Under the pieces are notes generated by a model that did no database searches, had not been told where the DNA came from, and saw only the letters and a program-made list of their open reading frames with translations. The position numbers and the translations under genes were made by a program. Positions 1 through 12,347 of a stretch of 64,000 nt of DNA are shown one piece after another. The stretch comes from Clavelina lepadiformis (Eukaryota; Chordata; Ascidiacea; Aplousobranchia; Clavelinidae): positions 19,960,288 through 20,024,287 of the forward strand of contig NC_135246.1 of NCBI RefSeq assembly GCF_947623445.1. Direction: 5' to 3'. Numbering within the stretch: the first letter of the stretch is position 1; every line of letters starts with the position of its first letter.

Positions 1-658
1 TTTTGCTTGGCTGGTGTGAAAAGTGGGAAAGTGCGAGATGACGAAATGGACGCATCGTCGAAATGGGCCCAAGCTGAGGGCGCTCATGCAGGAAGATTGG
101 ATGGAGGTGCTCGTTGGGCTCCTCATCCATCTAAGCAACGTACGTCAAGTGGCTCTCCTCAAAGAAGTCTATCAATAACGGCATATTCGTTATTGACGTA
201 ATATTTCCATGCAGAGCCAGGAGAGTGGCTTCAAGTTGACTTGAGGACTCCGACCAGAGTGACAGGTGTAGTCACCCAGGGAAGAGGAGTCCCTGGTTGG
301 AGAGTGACAAGCTTTAAGATATCATTTGGAGATTCCATCAATCAGCTGCAAGTGATACAAGATGTCGATGGAAACGACATGGTGAGTTTGTATTCATTAG
401 GAAATGACGTGGTACCGAGCTGACGTCATCAAACCATATTATACGAAAACGAACGATAAGTTTAATCTTGTTTATATCAGGATGCACAGTTTGGTGTAGT
501 TTGATTTTTTACTTTTGTAGATTTTCCAAGGCAACTCCGATGGTATCAGTCGAGTGGAGAATATATTCCCGAACCCAATTAGGGCCAGATACTTCAGACT
601 TACTGTCGTCACCTTTAACCATGGCATCAACTTACGCTTGGATTATCTGACTTGTTAA
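1..658 (+). CDS. Discoidin (F5/8 type C) tail A, 5' part outside window
   Basis: This is the 3' part of a secreted discoidin-domain gene; the head exon lies left of the window. Exons read 1-139, 215-381 and 521-658 (TAA), with GT..AG introns and phases 1 and 0 that join in frame. The translation runs FCLAGVKSGKVRDDEMDASS ... GEWLQVDLRTP ... GNDM/IFQGN ... LRLDYLTC, a complete F5/8 type C domain with the usual first and last cysteine, which normally form a disulfide closing the beta-barrel. The same three-exon layout is repeated four more times to the right. F5/8C domains usually bind phospholipid or carbohydrate outside the cell; the ligand here is unknown. A candidate AATAAA lies about 110 bp after the stop. 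The domain and splice pattern are clear; the function is inferred from family only. Confidence 0.85.
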
Positions 659-2377
659 GTCCACAGCACGACCAACCACAACAAAACACCAGATGTTGAA
701 GCGGATTTCCCATAAACTCGTCATAAATTTCTCTATATACTATAAACTAAACTTCTGTGTATAAAGACAATAAAAAATCATCAACAATTCCACAAAAGTG
801 AAAGAATGTTTATTTGCAAATAGAACCTAATCATTGACAGAATTCGTAAATTCACGCAACCTGATTGATGACTTTTGTCGTCACAATGAGTTGTCCTTTT
901 ATATCGGATCGCGATATTCCGCTAAGATTTTATTGCTTATTCTTTATATAGCGAAGGTTGTTGCCGTTAAAAAGTAAGAGGCCTCTTTGTTATATTTTAT
1001 TGCTTTTTAATTCCCGAAAGGTATTAGCTGTTAAACCTAAAACACATCTTTTTGGGTGTCAGTACGCTCTGAAAGATATTAATTATTCGCAATAACTATT
1101 TATGATAGACAACTTATAAGCTTGATTTTGTAATTTAGGCAAAGACGAGAATCTCAAACTATAGTTTCTGTAAACTTTGCATAATTCTAAATTCAGAGAC
1201 TTTACTAAGATTGGTTAAACACTTTGTATCTCTGACGTTATTAACAAAAAAAAACAACAAACATAAATCATTTGCACGATTTATTTTTCGATTGCTTGTC
1301 TCAACGCTTGGGCAGTTTGAAATAAAGTTGTCTGATGAATGAAGATGGGCTTTGTGCTCAACCACGTTTAGAATGTCTTACCGTACCGCTAAAGTCGGAG
1401 TCCCATCTCAACCTGAAAGTAACCTACTTGTTGGTGAAAACATTCTCTGTTACGTAGATTGTGAAGCTGACAGTATGCAATTGGGAAAGCAAAGTGCTCA
1501 CATTGACGTTATAATCTCGAAGATGATCTCGCATTTTTTGCTATTTTTAACCTGCAAATAACATGTCAACCGTTTTTACATTAATACTTTCATCGAGTTC
1601 AACTTTTCTCTCGTTTCGAAAGTTAGAAAAAAGCAAAGCGCATTACGTCAACTCACGTAAATGACGCTGATTCACGCTCAGAAGCGGGTTTGAGACTTTT
1701 AACCACAATATCACAATAGTCACAAAAAATGCTTTAATGGCGTCTTTTCGTCTTTCTGTCGCATCACGCATTACATTATTCATTTTAACGCATCATCATC
1801 ATTCTGCATATTAAGCATATTCTATTTATTATTTCTTTGTTAAATGATTGTAATATCCTGTTATCAGTTAATGATTATCATTTGTAGTGAAACAACTATT
1901 CGACATAATATGTCAATCAAATTACTTGCAGCAATAAATCCAGATCTCGACGAGTCCTTATCCAACCAGTTACAAATAAATCAGTGTTGGCCGACTCATA
2001 CCCCAAATAAGTACGATGCTCGTTGATCGAGCAACGATTGAAAGGGATTATTGTTGTTTTAACAATCCCAGTTGTACTGGCTAAGTGGTTCGCCACTCAA
2101 ACATAATCTTATTAATTAAATTTATCCGATTAAATTATCTACAAAACAAAAATGACATCAATCTAAACGTTTGATATTCCACAAAAAGCAATATTGTAAA
2201 AATGTGGTCATCAAACTTGTTTCCTCTATGTTTGACTTATTTTGGTGGATTTATTGCTTCTTGATAAATTGGTTTAATTTCGTGGTTTCAATTTGTTCTT
2301 TTCATCCTCCTATATATTTTGGTCGGTCTATTTTCTTGGATGATCAGGACCCCGTCTAGTTTTCATTCTATCGGTGC
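659..2377. other. Gene-free spacer
   Basis: AT-rich spacer after tail A. Apart from a candidate poly(A) signal near 768-773 I see no coding exon, tRNA or clear repeat. Short open frames here show no recognisable domain or splice context. Confidence 0.5.
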
Positions 2378-3481
2378 ATGGACAACTCACAAACGATTAA
2401 ACTTTATACTCACAAAGATGCAAATCCATTTCCAAGAATAGATGACCTGATAAATAAACTTGCAAAGTATTCCGTCTTCTCAAAATTCGACTTGAAACCC
2501 GCATATCATCAGTTCCCGATATTAGAAACCGACCGTGTCTACACAGCTAGCGTTCGAAGCTGACTACAAGTTATGGCCATACAAAAGAATTCCGTATGGC
2601 GTCACAAACGGAGGGATCAACTTCCAGAGAGCAATTGACCGTATCATTGATGAAGAAAATCTGAACGACGGTTTCGCATACCAAGATGACGTCACGGTCT
2701 GCGGATAGACACAACAAGAACATGACGACAATGTCCAAAAACTGCTTACCGTATTCAAACGCCGAAGCTTAACATTCAATGAAAGCAAGACTGTCAAATC
2801 AGTTTCTCAAATCAACGTTCTTGGTTACCAAGTCCAACACAAAACAATCAAACCAGATCCTGACCGACTACAGCCATTTCAAGAATATCCTCTCCCACAG
2901 AACAAAAAGGCTCTACAACGCCTTCTTGGCTTCCTGTCTTATTAATTATTATTCGAAGTGGATTCCACGGTTTTCCGACAAGTTGAAAACGCCAACGAAA
3001 GTCCAGTCCTTTCCACTCAGTGAAGATGCCGAGCAAGCGTTTCACCAGCTTATTACGGAACTGGACACCACCTCGTTACAATCCATTGATGAGACTACGC
3101 CATTTGTTGTCGAGCGCGACGCTTCAGATGTTGCGATATCAGCATCTCTAAATCAAGGTGGACGACCGGTCGCTTTTATGTCACGTATGTTGCGCGGAAG
3201 TGAATTGAAGTATCCAGCTATAGAAAAAGAAGCGACTGCAATCATCGAAGCTACTCGGAAATGGAAAGATCTTTTACAACGCCAAAGCTTCGAACTAGTA
3301 ACTGACCAACGATCTGTAGCTTACATCAGGACCGGATTAAGCTTTTTATGGGCCTAGGGCTCTATGATAGTCAGAGGCCTATTTTTTATTCTATTCGTTG
3401 TACTAAAAACTAACCACAATTGAAACGAAAAACAAATATTAATACATAAACAAAGTATATATTTACTTTGTGTGCACACAT

Positions 3482-6002
3482 TCAAATGACGCATTTTCTG
3501 GATTTAGACAATGCAAAGCTCTTAATAATGTCATCAGTGTCTATTTTTTGCAAAATGTCGTTTTCGATGCAGAGTATAGCTAAGGAATTCAACCTTTTCT
3601 GCCTCATAGACGAACGCAAATGATTTTTTACTCTTTTTAGTGCTGAAAATGAGCGCTCGCCAGAGCAATTAGAAATCATCAGACGAAGATAAAGCTTGAA
3701 AACAACCGATACATTAGGAAATGCATGCGCGAATTCATTTTCATTTATGAACTTAAACATCTGAATTTCTTTGCATTTACTGTTGAAATGGTGTTGTTTT
3801 ATCAGTGTAGAAAAATGAATCATCTCCTCAGGCAATGACTCCTCCAGATCATCTGGATAATATTGAAGTAACGATTTCGCACTTGCTTCAATTTTGCAGT
3901 TAGACATGGTGTTCAATTCTATCAGAAACGAAAACTTTCTTTGGAGACCGTCGTAAGCTTCTAGTCGGGTTTTCATAGACGAAAGAATTTGGTCAATGAT
4001 CGGCAGATATGAGTCTACTTTGAATCTGCTCGATGGATCAAGTGATGTGTCTTCAGATTCACCTTCGCTATCCAACCCTACTTTTCTTCTTTTCTTTCTT
4101 GAAATTTTTTCAGTGTAATGATGACAGCCACTTAATGCTTGACCTCTTCCTTCAAATGTTTGAAATTGGGGTCTGAGAAGTTGAATAAAGTTCTGTAGAC
4201 CCTGAAGCAAATTTGTTGCCTTATTCAAAGTCATGTTGCTGTCCTGCAGAGCCTGACTCGTCTTATGGAACCGTTCCATTATGCACGACCATACCTCGAC
4301 TAAAATACCAGTTTCAAGCTTTTTCATCGATGAAACAAAACCCCTGGTTGTTTCTTTAGTTTGATATGTTTCATCATTGTCATCAGATATTGCCGTCAAG
4401 ACTTGAAGAACCGCTTGGTAACCTTTTCTTAGTGCATGTAGCGCATCATATCGCGCCTCCCAACGTGTATCAGACAAAGGCTTAATTGTTGGACATTTAA
4501 GTGGTTTCAGTGCATCAACAAGAAGATTCCACCTGTGTGTTGAAGCTGAAAAGAATACATAGAGTCCTTGAACAAACATGAAAAAACGAACCGCGGATTG
4601 GCAACACTCAGCAGCACATTTTCCCACAAGATTCAAGGAATGTGCTACGCAAGGAATATATTCTGCTTGGTGGTTGCGTTCTTTTATTATAGCTTGCATA
4701 CCTTTATATTTTCCGCTCATGTTAGCAGCGTTGTCATAAGATTGTCCTCGGAGATCTTTCAAACTGATCCCATTGTATTCTATAAACTCCAAAAGTATAT
4801 ATCAGCAAATTGGCGACCAGTGTGTCCACGGGTGGGCATAAATTTGACAAATCGTTCCACGGGACCATCAGGTAAAGCATACCGAAAAATTATTGTTAAC
4901 TGGTCAACATTTGCAATGTCAGGTGTTGAGTCCACGGACACTGAATAATACTTTGCTTGTTTTATTTCGGAAATAATAATATGTAATACTTTTGTAGCAA
5001 TTGCGTCAATGAATTCCTCACATACAGTCGATGAGAAATACGAAACGTGTCCCTTGCCTTTGTTCACTCTCTTTTGAATATGCTCAGCGAGGAAAGTATC
5101 GTATTCTGCCAACAACTCCAAAATTCCAAGGAAGTTACCGTTTTGTGGAGAACCAACCCTCTCACTACTTCCGCGGAAAGCCAGCCCTCTGGATGATAGG
5201 AATTTTATCACGCTTAAAACTCGAGCTAATACTTAGCACCAATATTTTCTGTCAGATTCTTTTTGCTCTTCCAAATCTTTGCAAATGCTTCCTTTTTTGC
5301 TCTTCGAAAGAAATATGTTGAAAGATAACTTAAGTGTTTGTTAGAAGATTCGTGCCTGGCCAGGTCGCGTGGTGCATGTTTCCAGTCGCCATAACCAACT
5401 GATGCCAGCTGCAGCATGATTTTCTCAGAATCAGACGCAAAAAGTTTGCAAAAAAAGCAGTAAAGTTTCTTGGTTGAAGGCGAATAGCACAACCATTCGC
5501 GTTTCACTATTTCGCCGTTCAATTGTTCTCGCCAAAATAGCGATTTAGAACAACGCCGTTTAAATTTATCGCCAGTAATACGTGTCTCTGAAGTTGAAAA
5601 ATCTGCATCACGATGTTGAAATTCTAAACTTCATTTTTGGCAGCAGTAATCTCTCAGCTGGTCAGAAATTCCTCCCCAGCATCCAACATCCATGTCGTGT
5701 TGAATAGTTTCTATTACCCCATGTGTTTCATCCTCAGCAACATTAGATGACTTGGTTTTTAAATTTGGTTCCGATGAAACAATATTTATATGTGGCTCTG
5801 CAATACAGTCACTCGAAGTAGATGGTCGCAAAGCAGTTGCATTAGGCCTACAGGACGTCGTTTCTGCAATGTTGCTTTTCGGTTCGCTTACAACATCAAA
5901 AAAATCAGTCACTTTTTTTGAACCTGCTACAACTTTTTTCAATTTAGCTTCTGCTTCTCTTCTAGATTTCTCCTTTTCCCAACCGCTTTTATACTTCTTC
6001 AT
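3482..6002 (-). pseudogene. hAT transposase, ZMYM1/DUF4371-like, lightly disrupted
   Basis: Minus-strand transposase of the hAT element, read from about 6002 down to 3482. The order is a lysine-rich N-terminus (MKKYKSGWEKEKSRREAE), a TTF-type zinc-finger region (YCFFCKLF ... HAPRDLARHESSNKH), a DUF4371-like part (ARVLSVIKFLSSRGLAFRG, SVSVDSTPDIANVDQLT), the catalytic core (LRGQSYDNAANMSGKYKG, PCVAHSLNLVG) and the C-terminal hAT dimerisation motif (NCSGERSFSALKRVKNHLRS). Three lesions are visible: an in-frame TGA near 5630, a one-base frame change near 5225 and another near 4785. Otherwise the protein looks complete, so this copy is probably inactive but young. DUF4371 and hAT dimerisation domains are typical of vertebrate ZMYM1-like and domesticated hAT proteins. 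Confidence 0.9.
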
Positions 6003-6095
6003 TTTTATTTTTAAATTAATTTAGCCAAGCTAAAAACAAAACAACTAAAAACAATATGTTGCTATACTCTAGCCTAGACTATAGCAACAGCTACT

Positions 6096-6127
6096 CTAGC
6101 TCCGCCTAGAGTCTCTAGGCGAGCTAG
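6096..6127. repeat. 32-bp near-perfect palindrome inside the hAT
   Basis: The arms CTAGCTCCGCCTAGAG and TCTAGGCGAGCTAG pair almost perfectly and could form a strong hairpin. It lies just upstream of the transposase start (about 6002, minus strand), in the subterminal region where hAT elements often carry transposase-binding or promoter sites. The role is inferred. Confidence 0.6.
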
Positions 6128-7676
6128 AATTTGATGACCCTATAGTGGTCTTTCGCTACTGCCTGCATGCGCAATATTGTTATGTGCGTTATTGCGAAAT
6201 AAACTTGACTTGACTTGGCTACTAACAATCCTGCCTAACAGCCGAGAAAAAGCGATTGTTGCGTCATAGTGACCAGGTTGGGTTTTACAGTGCATGGACT
6301 GTGTTTTCAATAATAGCTGGGAGATTTGTATTAGCCTAGGCTACCTTAGTTGTTTCATTGACTTAGTGCAGTGGTGGGCCTATATTTGGGTGTGGACCTG
6401 GGGCTGCAGCCCCATCAGCCCCCGCCTTAATCCGGCCCTGGCTTACATGCTTGACAATCGTCGTCGCACGAAAATCAAAAACAATAAAATCCAAACTTGA
6501 CGTTTGAAACTTGCCTCTCTTAATTACTCAATTCGCCACCGTCCTGGCAAAATGAACCCGGTGGCAGACTCTCTCTCAAGATCAACCAGCGCCTCTATCA
6601 ATCAACCAAGTCAACTAGAAGACATCCATAATAACCTGGGCCATCCTGGAGTCACCAGAATGTTTCACTTTATTCGCATGAAGAACTTACCCTTTTCAAC
6701 CGACGACATACGGAAGGTATGTTCAAGCTGTAAGACATGCGCTGAAAATAAACCAAGATTTTACAGAACTCCCCAGACGGCGTTAATAAAAGCTACAGAG
6801 CCAATGGAACAGATTAACATCGACTTCAAAGGATCGATACCTTCATCGTCTGAAAACAAATATATCTTAACCATCATCGATGAGTACTCACGATTTCCGT
6901 TCGCTGTGCCGTGTCCAACTATGAACCCGACAACAGTGATTCAAGGCCTGAATCAAATGTTTACCCTCACTGGATTATCCAGTTATATTCACTCTGACCG
7001 TGGACCCTCTCTTATATCACACTCACTCACCTTCGAAACTTGGGAATAGCAATAAGTTCATCGACCCCATATCACCCCACTGGAAATTCCCAAGTTGAGA
7101 AATACAACGGTATCATCTGGAAAACAGTTATGCTAATACTCAAGTCAAGGCAACTTCCATTATCCCAGTGGGAACTAGTGTTACCTGAAGCCTTGCATTC
7201 CATAAGGTCGCTGCTCTGCACGGCATCAAATGGGACCACTCACCAAAGATTTTTCACCTTTGACCAACGATCTACCTCGGGGCAATCAATACAATCATGG
7301 CTGATCGCTCCCAATAAAGTGTACCTTCGACGTTTTGTACGCAACAGTAATTACGATCCCTTGGTAGACGAAGTTGAATTGATGGATGCGAATCCAAAGT
7401 ATATGCACGCGTCCGACGGCCAGACGCACAAGAATCTACAGTGTCCTTGACCTTTCACCATGCCCTCAAGAAGCGCCAAACAGCGATAAAATACCCGTCA
7501 CAGAAGAATTTATAAGAAACCCTTTTCCGAACAATGAAGTTGCAAACAATGCCCATATGGTGGTTGAACCAGAAATACAGAACATGCCGATAGAAAGAAA
7601 TCTTCGCCGATCAAGCCGAACCAACAAGGGGTACCTCCAGCTCGTTATGACGAACAAGGAAATACTTCGTATGTAA

Positions 7677-8049
7677 CTTGTGTTACCTTTCAGTACGTGT
7701 ACGATACGTTTTCAGTATGTGTTATCTTGAGTACGTGCTTATTGTGAGTCCAAGTAAATGTATAATACCAAGTCCATTTCAATAACCACAATCATTAGAC
7801 CAAATTTATTATAGGCCAGGTGAGAATGTAATGAAAATTACTTTGTTAACTCGCCTCGTTTTATCTTAATTATTTCTTGTGTTTTGTTTCTGCTTCGAGC
7901 AAGTGTGTTTTTTTTAGTTGTAGACTTCGACTACTTCACGATTTGTATTCTGGCAAACGAACATCTTTTGAGCTGTGAGGTTCTGTTGCTTTGCTTATCC
8001 TTATTCTATTATTTCAGATCAATGATTTTACGTTTAATAAAGCTAAGCA
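7677..8049. other. Gene-free spacer after the gypsy fossil
   Basis: AT-rich. It starts with a repeated run around GTACGTG at about 7690-7735, possibly the outer part of the retroelement, but no LTR pair was found. No coding exon was recognised. Confidence 0.4.
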
Positions 8050-8428
8050 TAACGGCATCATTTAGTAGAGTATTTATTGCAAATATTTTTTAAAATTATT
8101 CTATTTATACTTTCTAACTCAAATTGTTATTATTGCTAAATTGTTTTTGTGGTTTAGTGCTTTTTCTAAACTTTTAATGTTGCTTTATTTTAATGTATCT
8201 GTGTTTGTAATATTTAAGAATATTGAAACGCACAAATTGTGTGAACAAGGGTGCATTTTATATTGAAATTAACCGTTTCGAAATTGTTTTTTTAGGCACG
8301 TTTCAGGAAAGAGAAAAATCAACTCGATTAAATTCGTAAATTCCGCGTTTAATGAAATCGAGATGCCTCTGTTTTAATCTCACGTAATAATCTGTTATGG
8401 TTTTCAGACTCATAAACGATTGAGGATG
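8050..8428 (+). pseudogene. Decayed head region (promoter and 5' leader) of the collagen-discoidin family
   Basis: This stretch repeats the region just upstream of the complete unit at 11880-12350. Shared blocks include TTTATTGCAAATATTTT, CTCAAATTGTTATTATTGC, CGCACAAATTGTGTGAACA and GAGAAAAATCAAC, and it ends with TTTTCAGACTCATAAACGAT, aligning with TTTTGCAGACTGATAAACAA of the real gene. An ATG-like site sits at the matching place (about 8426), but the signal-peptide and collagen codons that should follow are absent; the sequence diverges at once. It is therefore a duplicated promoter plus leader without its coding exon. Confidence 0.75.
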
Positions 8429-8997
8429 TATATATGAAATGTTATCAAAATATTATTATCAAAATATTTTGTAAAAGTGTAAAAGAAAACCATCAACTAA
8501 TGCCACCATGTTAATTTGTTGATTTACGTCAATTTTACCGCCGCGTAAAGTTAATTCGCTTTGTGGGAGTTGCTGGGATCAATTTACTCTTGGGCGCTGT
8601 TGTTGCCATGCAGGGATTGAATTGCTATGCGTCGGTTTCAACTGAAATGACATAGAAATCATAAAAACTGTTGCTGCTTTTCGTTTCATCAAAAACGCTT
8701 TGTTTTGTTAAAAGGGGAGATTTCAGTTGCAATCACCGGCGGTTACAGTCGGAAGTTTCTTGGACCATAGGACAATAATGCTAAGACACTAATTTTTTCA
8801 GACTAGCTATATCGTATTCAATGTCAGGATCTATAAACATTAATCACCACGTTTTACTTTAACGTTTGACTTAGTTTCGATCAATGCGTTTGACTTTGTA
8901 CCATGTTCAATACAAATGTTATTACAACAAGAATGAAAAATAACAAAACAAGTTACAGAGAACAAACACGGCGTTCTGTCGATTAGTGAAAATATTA
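8429..8997. other. Gene-free spacer
   Basis: No coding exon, RNA gene or clear repeat recognised. It ends in the TTA target site of the next element. Confidence 0.45.
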
Positions 8998-10605
8998 CAC
9001 TGGTCAACAATTTTTCAAAAATTTTTTGCTTCCGTTAAGAAAACAATTGATTCTTATGTATTTTTGGACGCTGAATCCAAAAATGTCGGTTAAAATTGCT
9101 GATTAGCTCTAGTTTAAAAGATAAAAAAAATTTTCATTTTTGTATGTTTATCTATATATGGCAAGCCTTGGTGCACTTTATTGAACACAACAGTAACAAT
9201 CTACAAACAGTGTAATAATTGCATGCGTTTATATTTCAGCATAGCATATGCAACAAATAACTGCCACTTTCCAAATATAAATTTCTAATCTATTTTATCT
9301 GTTATATTCCTTTTGTCCTGTAACTCGTATACGGTTAATGGAGCATCCCTACATATCATCCTGCAAAAGTGAGCATGCATTGATTGATTTTGTTTTCCAT
9401 GGTACCTCTTTTGCATTGCAGATATGCATTGGTGAAATCGCTCACCATGCTTATCACTGACATCTCCACAGTTTGGTAGAAAAAATCCAGGTGCGAGTCC
9501 AAAAAGTGTATCTTCAGTGACATATTGCACTCCATGCATCTGTATGCTTTAATGAGATTTACACCAATTCCGTGTAGTTGTCAGCTCTTTTGTTCCCCAA
9601 GAATTTTGTGGCCAGCAACTTAAACGCTTCCCATGCAATTTTCTCTTTGTCAAATAACACTTGATCAAATTTACCGTCTTCGAAGATGATGATTCTGCCA
9701 GAAGATTCCATTGCTGTAGTCTAGAGCTGAAGTCTAAATTTCTGATTTAACTTTTGGTAGTTCCAAATCCCGGATAAGATAGTGCAATTTCTTTTGAGTT
9801 ATAAGGTGTGGTTCTTTGGAAGATAGTGTTTCAACGTAACGTGAATTCTTTAGGTACCTCAGGAACAGCAAGTAATTCTCCATGCGGTACGGGACGAATT
9901 GCTGATGGAATATTTGTGTATTGAATACTTTGCTTCTTCTTTCTCGACAAACCTTTAAAAACCGGGGGGTGGGGGGTCGTGCAAAAGTAGCAATCGCTAA
10001 TGTGGTCAGTAGGTTCTCTCCAAACCATTGGAACAGCAAAGGGCATACATTTTCTTTTTCCGTTTAGCCATTGCCAAAGATTTGCACCACAGGAGTTACA
10101 GCATATGTTAGGGGCCCAACTCTTGTCCTGATCACCAACTTTATATCCAAAATACAAGTTGAATACAAGGTTTGTTTTCCTGACCACAGCCGTTATACTT
10201 CGCTTTTGTGAAGAAAAAGTTATTTCACTACAAATCTAGTAGAAATTGTCTGCATTTTTTATGCATTTACGTGGCATCTGCAGAAAGAGCAGTTCAGACT
10301 ACACACATGAAGCAAGCAAACAACCCAACTCAAACATACGTCAAAATAAAAATAATATGAATAGAAACGTCATCTACCTTCAAACAAATATATTAAGTGC
10401 CCAACTCTATCTGGCAGATGCAAACTACAACAGATAAACGCACACTTCTTTCCGCGTTAGCAAGTAAAGCACATTTTGGCATGGTGCCATATCTCAAAAA
10501 CTAGAGCTAATCAACAAATTTAAAGTTGATATTCGAGATCAGTGACCCCAAATTAGCCAAGATTGACCTCATTCGTTTCAGAAGCAAATTGGCTGTTGAC
10601 CAGTG
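8998..10605 (-). mobile_element. DNA transposon with CACTGGTCAACA ends (CMC/Chapaev3-like, tentative)
   Basis: A 1608-bp element with 12-bp terminal inverted repeats, CACTGGTCAACA at left and TGTTGACCAGTG at right, flanked by a 3-bp TTA duplication (8995-8997 and 10606-10608). The minus strand carries pieces of one protein: at 9831-10187 YFGYKVGDQDKSWAPNICC, PFAVPMVWREPTDHISDCYF and IPSAIRPVPHGELLAVPEVP; near 9740-9850 EPHLITQKKLHYLIRDLELP; at 9285-9539 FLPNCGDVSDKHGERFHQC. These motifs are familiar from a dispersed metazoan transposon-borne protein family. The frames are interrupted and the middle is decayed, so the copy is dead. CAC ends and a 3-bp TTA duplication suit the CACTA/Mirage/Chapaev group, but I could not confirm the family. 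Confidence 0.75.
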
Positions 10606-10608
10606 TTA

Positions 10609-11879
10609 CTTAGGAAAATTGTTTTTCGTCAAAATCTAACGCGTTTATCATATCGTAGAAATCAACTTCATAAAAAGGAGAAAAGTCAATTTATAAGGAC
10701 AGCGAACCGAAAACTTTGTTAGCTTTATCAAGTGAACTCATCTTCAGTTTTGTTGGTAAATTACGAGGACTGTTTGACATGGAAATAAAATACTTTGGCG
10801 TTGTGGCCTAAAGACAAAGCACGAAGAGTGACGTTACGAGTCACACAGAAACGACAATACGCTATTTACCATATTTACGCTATTTTATGCTATCAGCCCT
10901 TCTTGTTAAATAAGATTTTACCTTAAGTTGTAGGTTATTAATAATTGTTGTGGCTGATAAGCGGCACAATCCGAAACATTTAACATCGATGATAATTAGA
11001 AAGAGACAACATTTATTTATAGTGGATAATAACAGGCAGACATTACGTGCACACAGATGTGTCAGGTTAAAACTAAATCATTAAAATTCAGATAAGTCAT
11101 AGCTCACGAAATCGCCAACACTATTTGATCAGACTATTTTGTTGCGATCTCCGGGGGCGTTGATTGGTTCTTGGTGACAATCTTTGCAATATATAGTCAC
11201 CGTACAGAGCACACGATCAGATTGGAATGAAACTGAAATAATGTTGGAAACTGTTCAGATAAAAGTGAGACGCATCGGATCCAGTAAAATGGCAACAACA
11301 TGACGACAGTACGAGTCTGCACCGAAATGTCATTCAAAATATCATGCACTATAACTGCTGCCGAAACAACTAAGACACATGTTGAACAGTAATTAAATGA
11401 ATGTTGTCACGCAAGCTTTGTCATTTATCTAAATCTGGCAACAGCTCATGGTGTTTCGTCACGTTAATTACAATTAAACGTTTTAATCAAAGAAAAGAAA
11501 TTACTTACATGAGGATCAGAGACATGATAAAAGCATCAGGTGGTTTCGAGAATTCGACATTTAGCAAAAAGAACTTCAGTTGTTTTGTCTTGGATATAAA
11601 TGAATTTTTTAAGCTTTTCGATTAATGATTTGCGAAGTGAGAAGCAAAAACTTTTTTCAACTTCAGCTTTATTTTGTACCTTGTATGTACAAAGTGGACT
11701 TGCACAGGCAAAGAATAATTGCTTTAACATTTCTATTGATTAACATTTGATGACCAGTTCCTATATAAATACATTTTAACTATTTTCAACTTCAAGTTTG
11801 TTTTGCACAGGTTGTTGCTAAATCAAATTAGTCACTGTCGTTGTAACTTGTCACTTATTTTGTTCAAGGGTTCGTTCAA
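10609..11879. other. Gene-free spacer with a promoter-like patch
   Basis: No exon recognised. A TATA-like run GCAATATATAGTCACC lies near 11186-11201, but no coding exon with a start follows within a plausible distance. Nothing else can be supported. Confidence 0.4.
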
Positions 11880-12347
11880 GTGAGTATTTATTGCAAATAT
11901 TTTGGAAAATTACTCCATTGATACTCTCTAACTCAAATTGTTATTATTGCTAAATTGTTTTTTGTGATTTAGTACCTTTTCTAACCTTTTTGTGTTACTT
12001 TATTATAATGCATTTGTGTTTGCTGCAAACTTTCTAAATTATTTTTAGGCAGCAAAAATGCAAAAAGTTAATCATAGGAATTTTTATGAAAAAGTTTTAA
12101 TTTATATTTTTTGGCAACTCTGTTGTCGTTAAATTAAAAATATTTAAGATTATTCAAACGCACAAATTGTGTGAACACGAGTGCATTTTAAATTAAAATT
12201 AACCGTTTCGAAAGTTTTTTTTCAGTCACGTTTCAAAAAAGAGAAAAATCAACGCGAGTAAATTCTGTGTTTAGATTAATTGAGCTAACTCTTTTCTAAT
12301 CTCAGGTCATAATCTGTTATATTTTGCAGACTGATAAACAAGTGAAG
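11880..12347 (+). promoter_or_regulatory. Duplicated upstream region of the complete unit B
   Basis: Direct repeat of 8050-8428 with long matching blocks, ending at the start codon of unit B. The sequence TCTGTTATATTTTGCAG at 12313-12329 is a good splice acceptor only 18 bp before the ATG. The same acceptor context is present before unit D (23560-23576) and, altered, in the remnant at about 8405. In tunicates such an acceptor can receive a spliced leader; an upstream untranslated exon is the alternative. Its conservation in three copies suggests that it carries the promoter or leader. Confidence 0.55.

Larger units (their letters stand above)
3327..6440 (-). mobile_element. hAT DNA transposon inserted in the gypsy fossil
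   Basis: A 3114-bp element. Its left end reads CAGGACCGGATTAAGC and its right end GCCTTAATCCGGCCCTG, giving near-perfect terminal inverted repeats of about 15 bp. It is flanked by a perfect 8-bp target duplication GCTTACAT (3319-3326 and 6441-6448), the hAT signature. The internal minus-strand gene codes a ZMYM1-like hAT transposase (separate entry). The target duplication lies within the RNase H region of the gypsy fossil, so the hAT arrived later. The perfect duplication and long open frames suggest a fairly recent insertion. Confidence 0.95.
2378..7676 (+). mobile_element. Ty3/gypsy LTR retrotransposon fossil, split by a hAT insertion
   Basis: Fossil of a Ty3/gypsy-type pol region. Parts in order are reverse transcriptase (about 2.38-2.9 kb), RNase H (about 2.95-3.3 kb, resuming shortly after 6.45 kb) and integrase with its zinc-binding region, core and a basic C-terminal tail (about 6.55-7.68 kb). 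Family hallmarks seen include an RNase H stretch resembling FVVERDASDVAISA and an integrase zinc-binding stretch resembling HNNLGHPGVTRMFHF. No gag was recognised to the left and no matched LTRs were found, so the copy appears truncated. It is broken in roughly four or five places besides the hAT insertion. The protein-level signal is still strong, so I judge it moderately old, and older than the hAT inserted in it. Confidence 0.85.

Noticed and set aside
1-8050. Search for matched LTRs around the gypsy fossil
   Set aside because: No convincing direct repeat pair was seen on the two sides, so no LTR is annotated.
11180-11625. TATA-like GCAATATATAGTC followed by a 74-codon frame at 11401
   Set aside because: The frame has no signal peptide, domain or splice links; the TATA match is weak evidence in AT-rich DNA.
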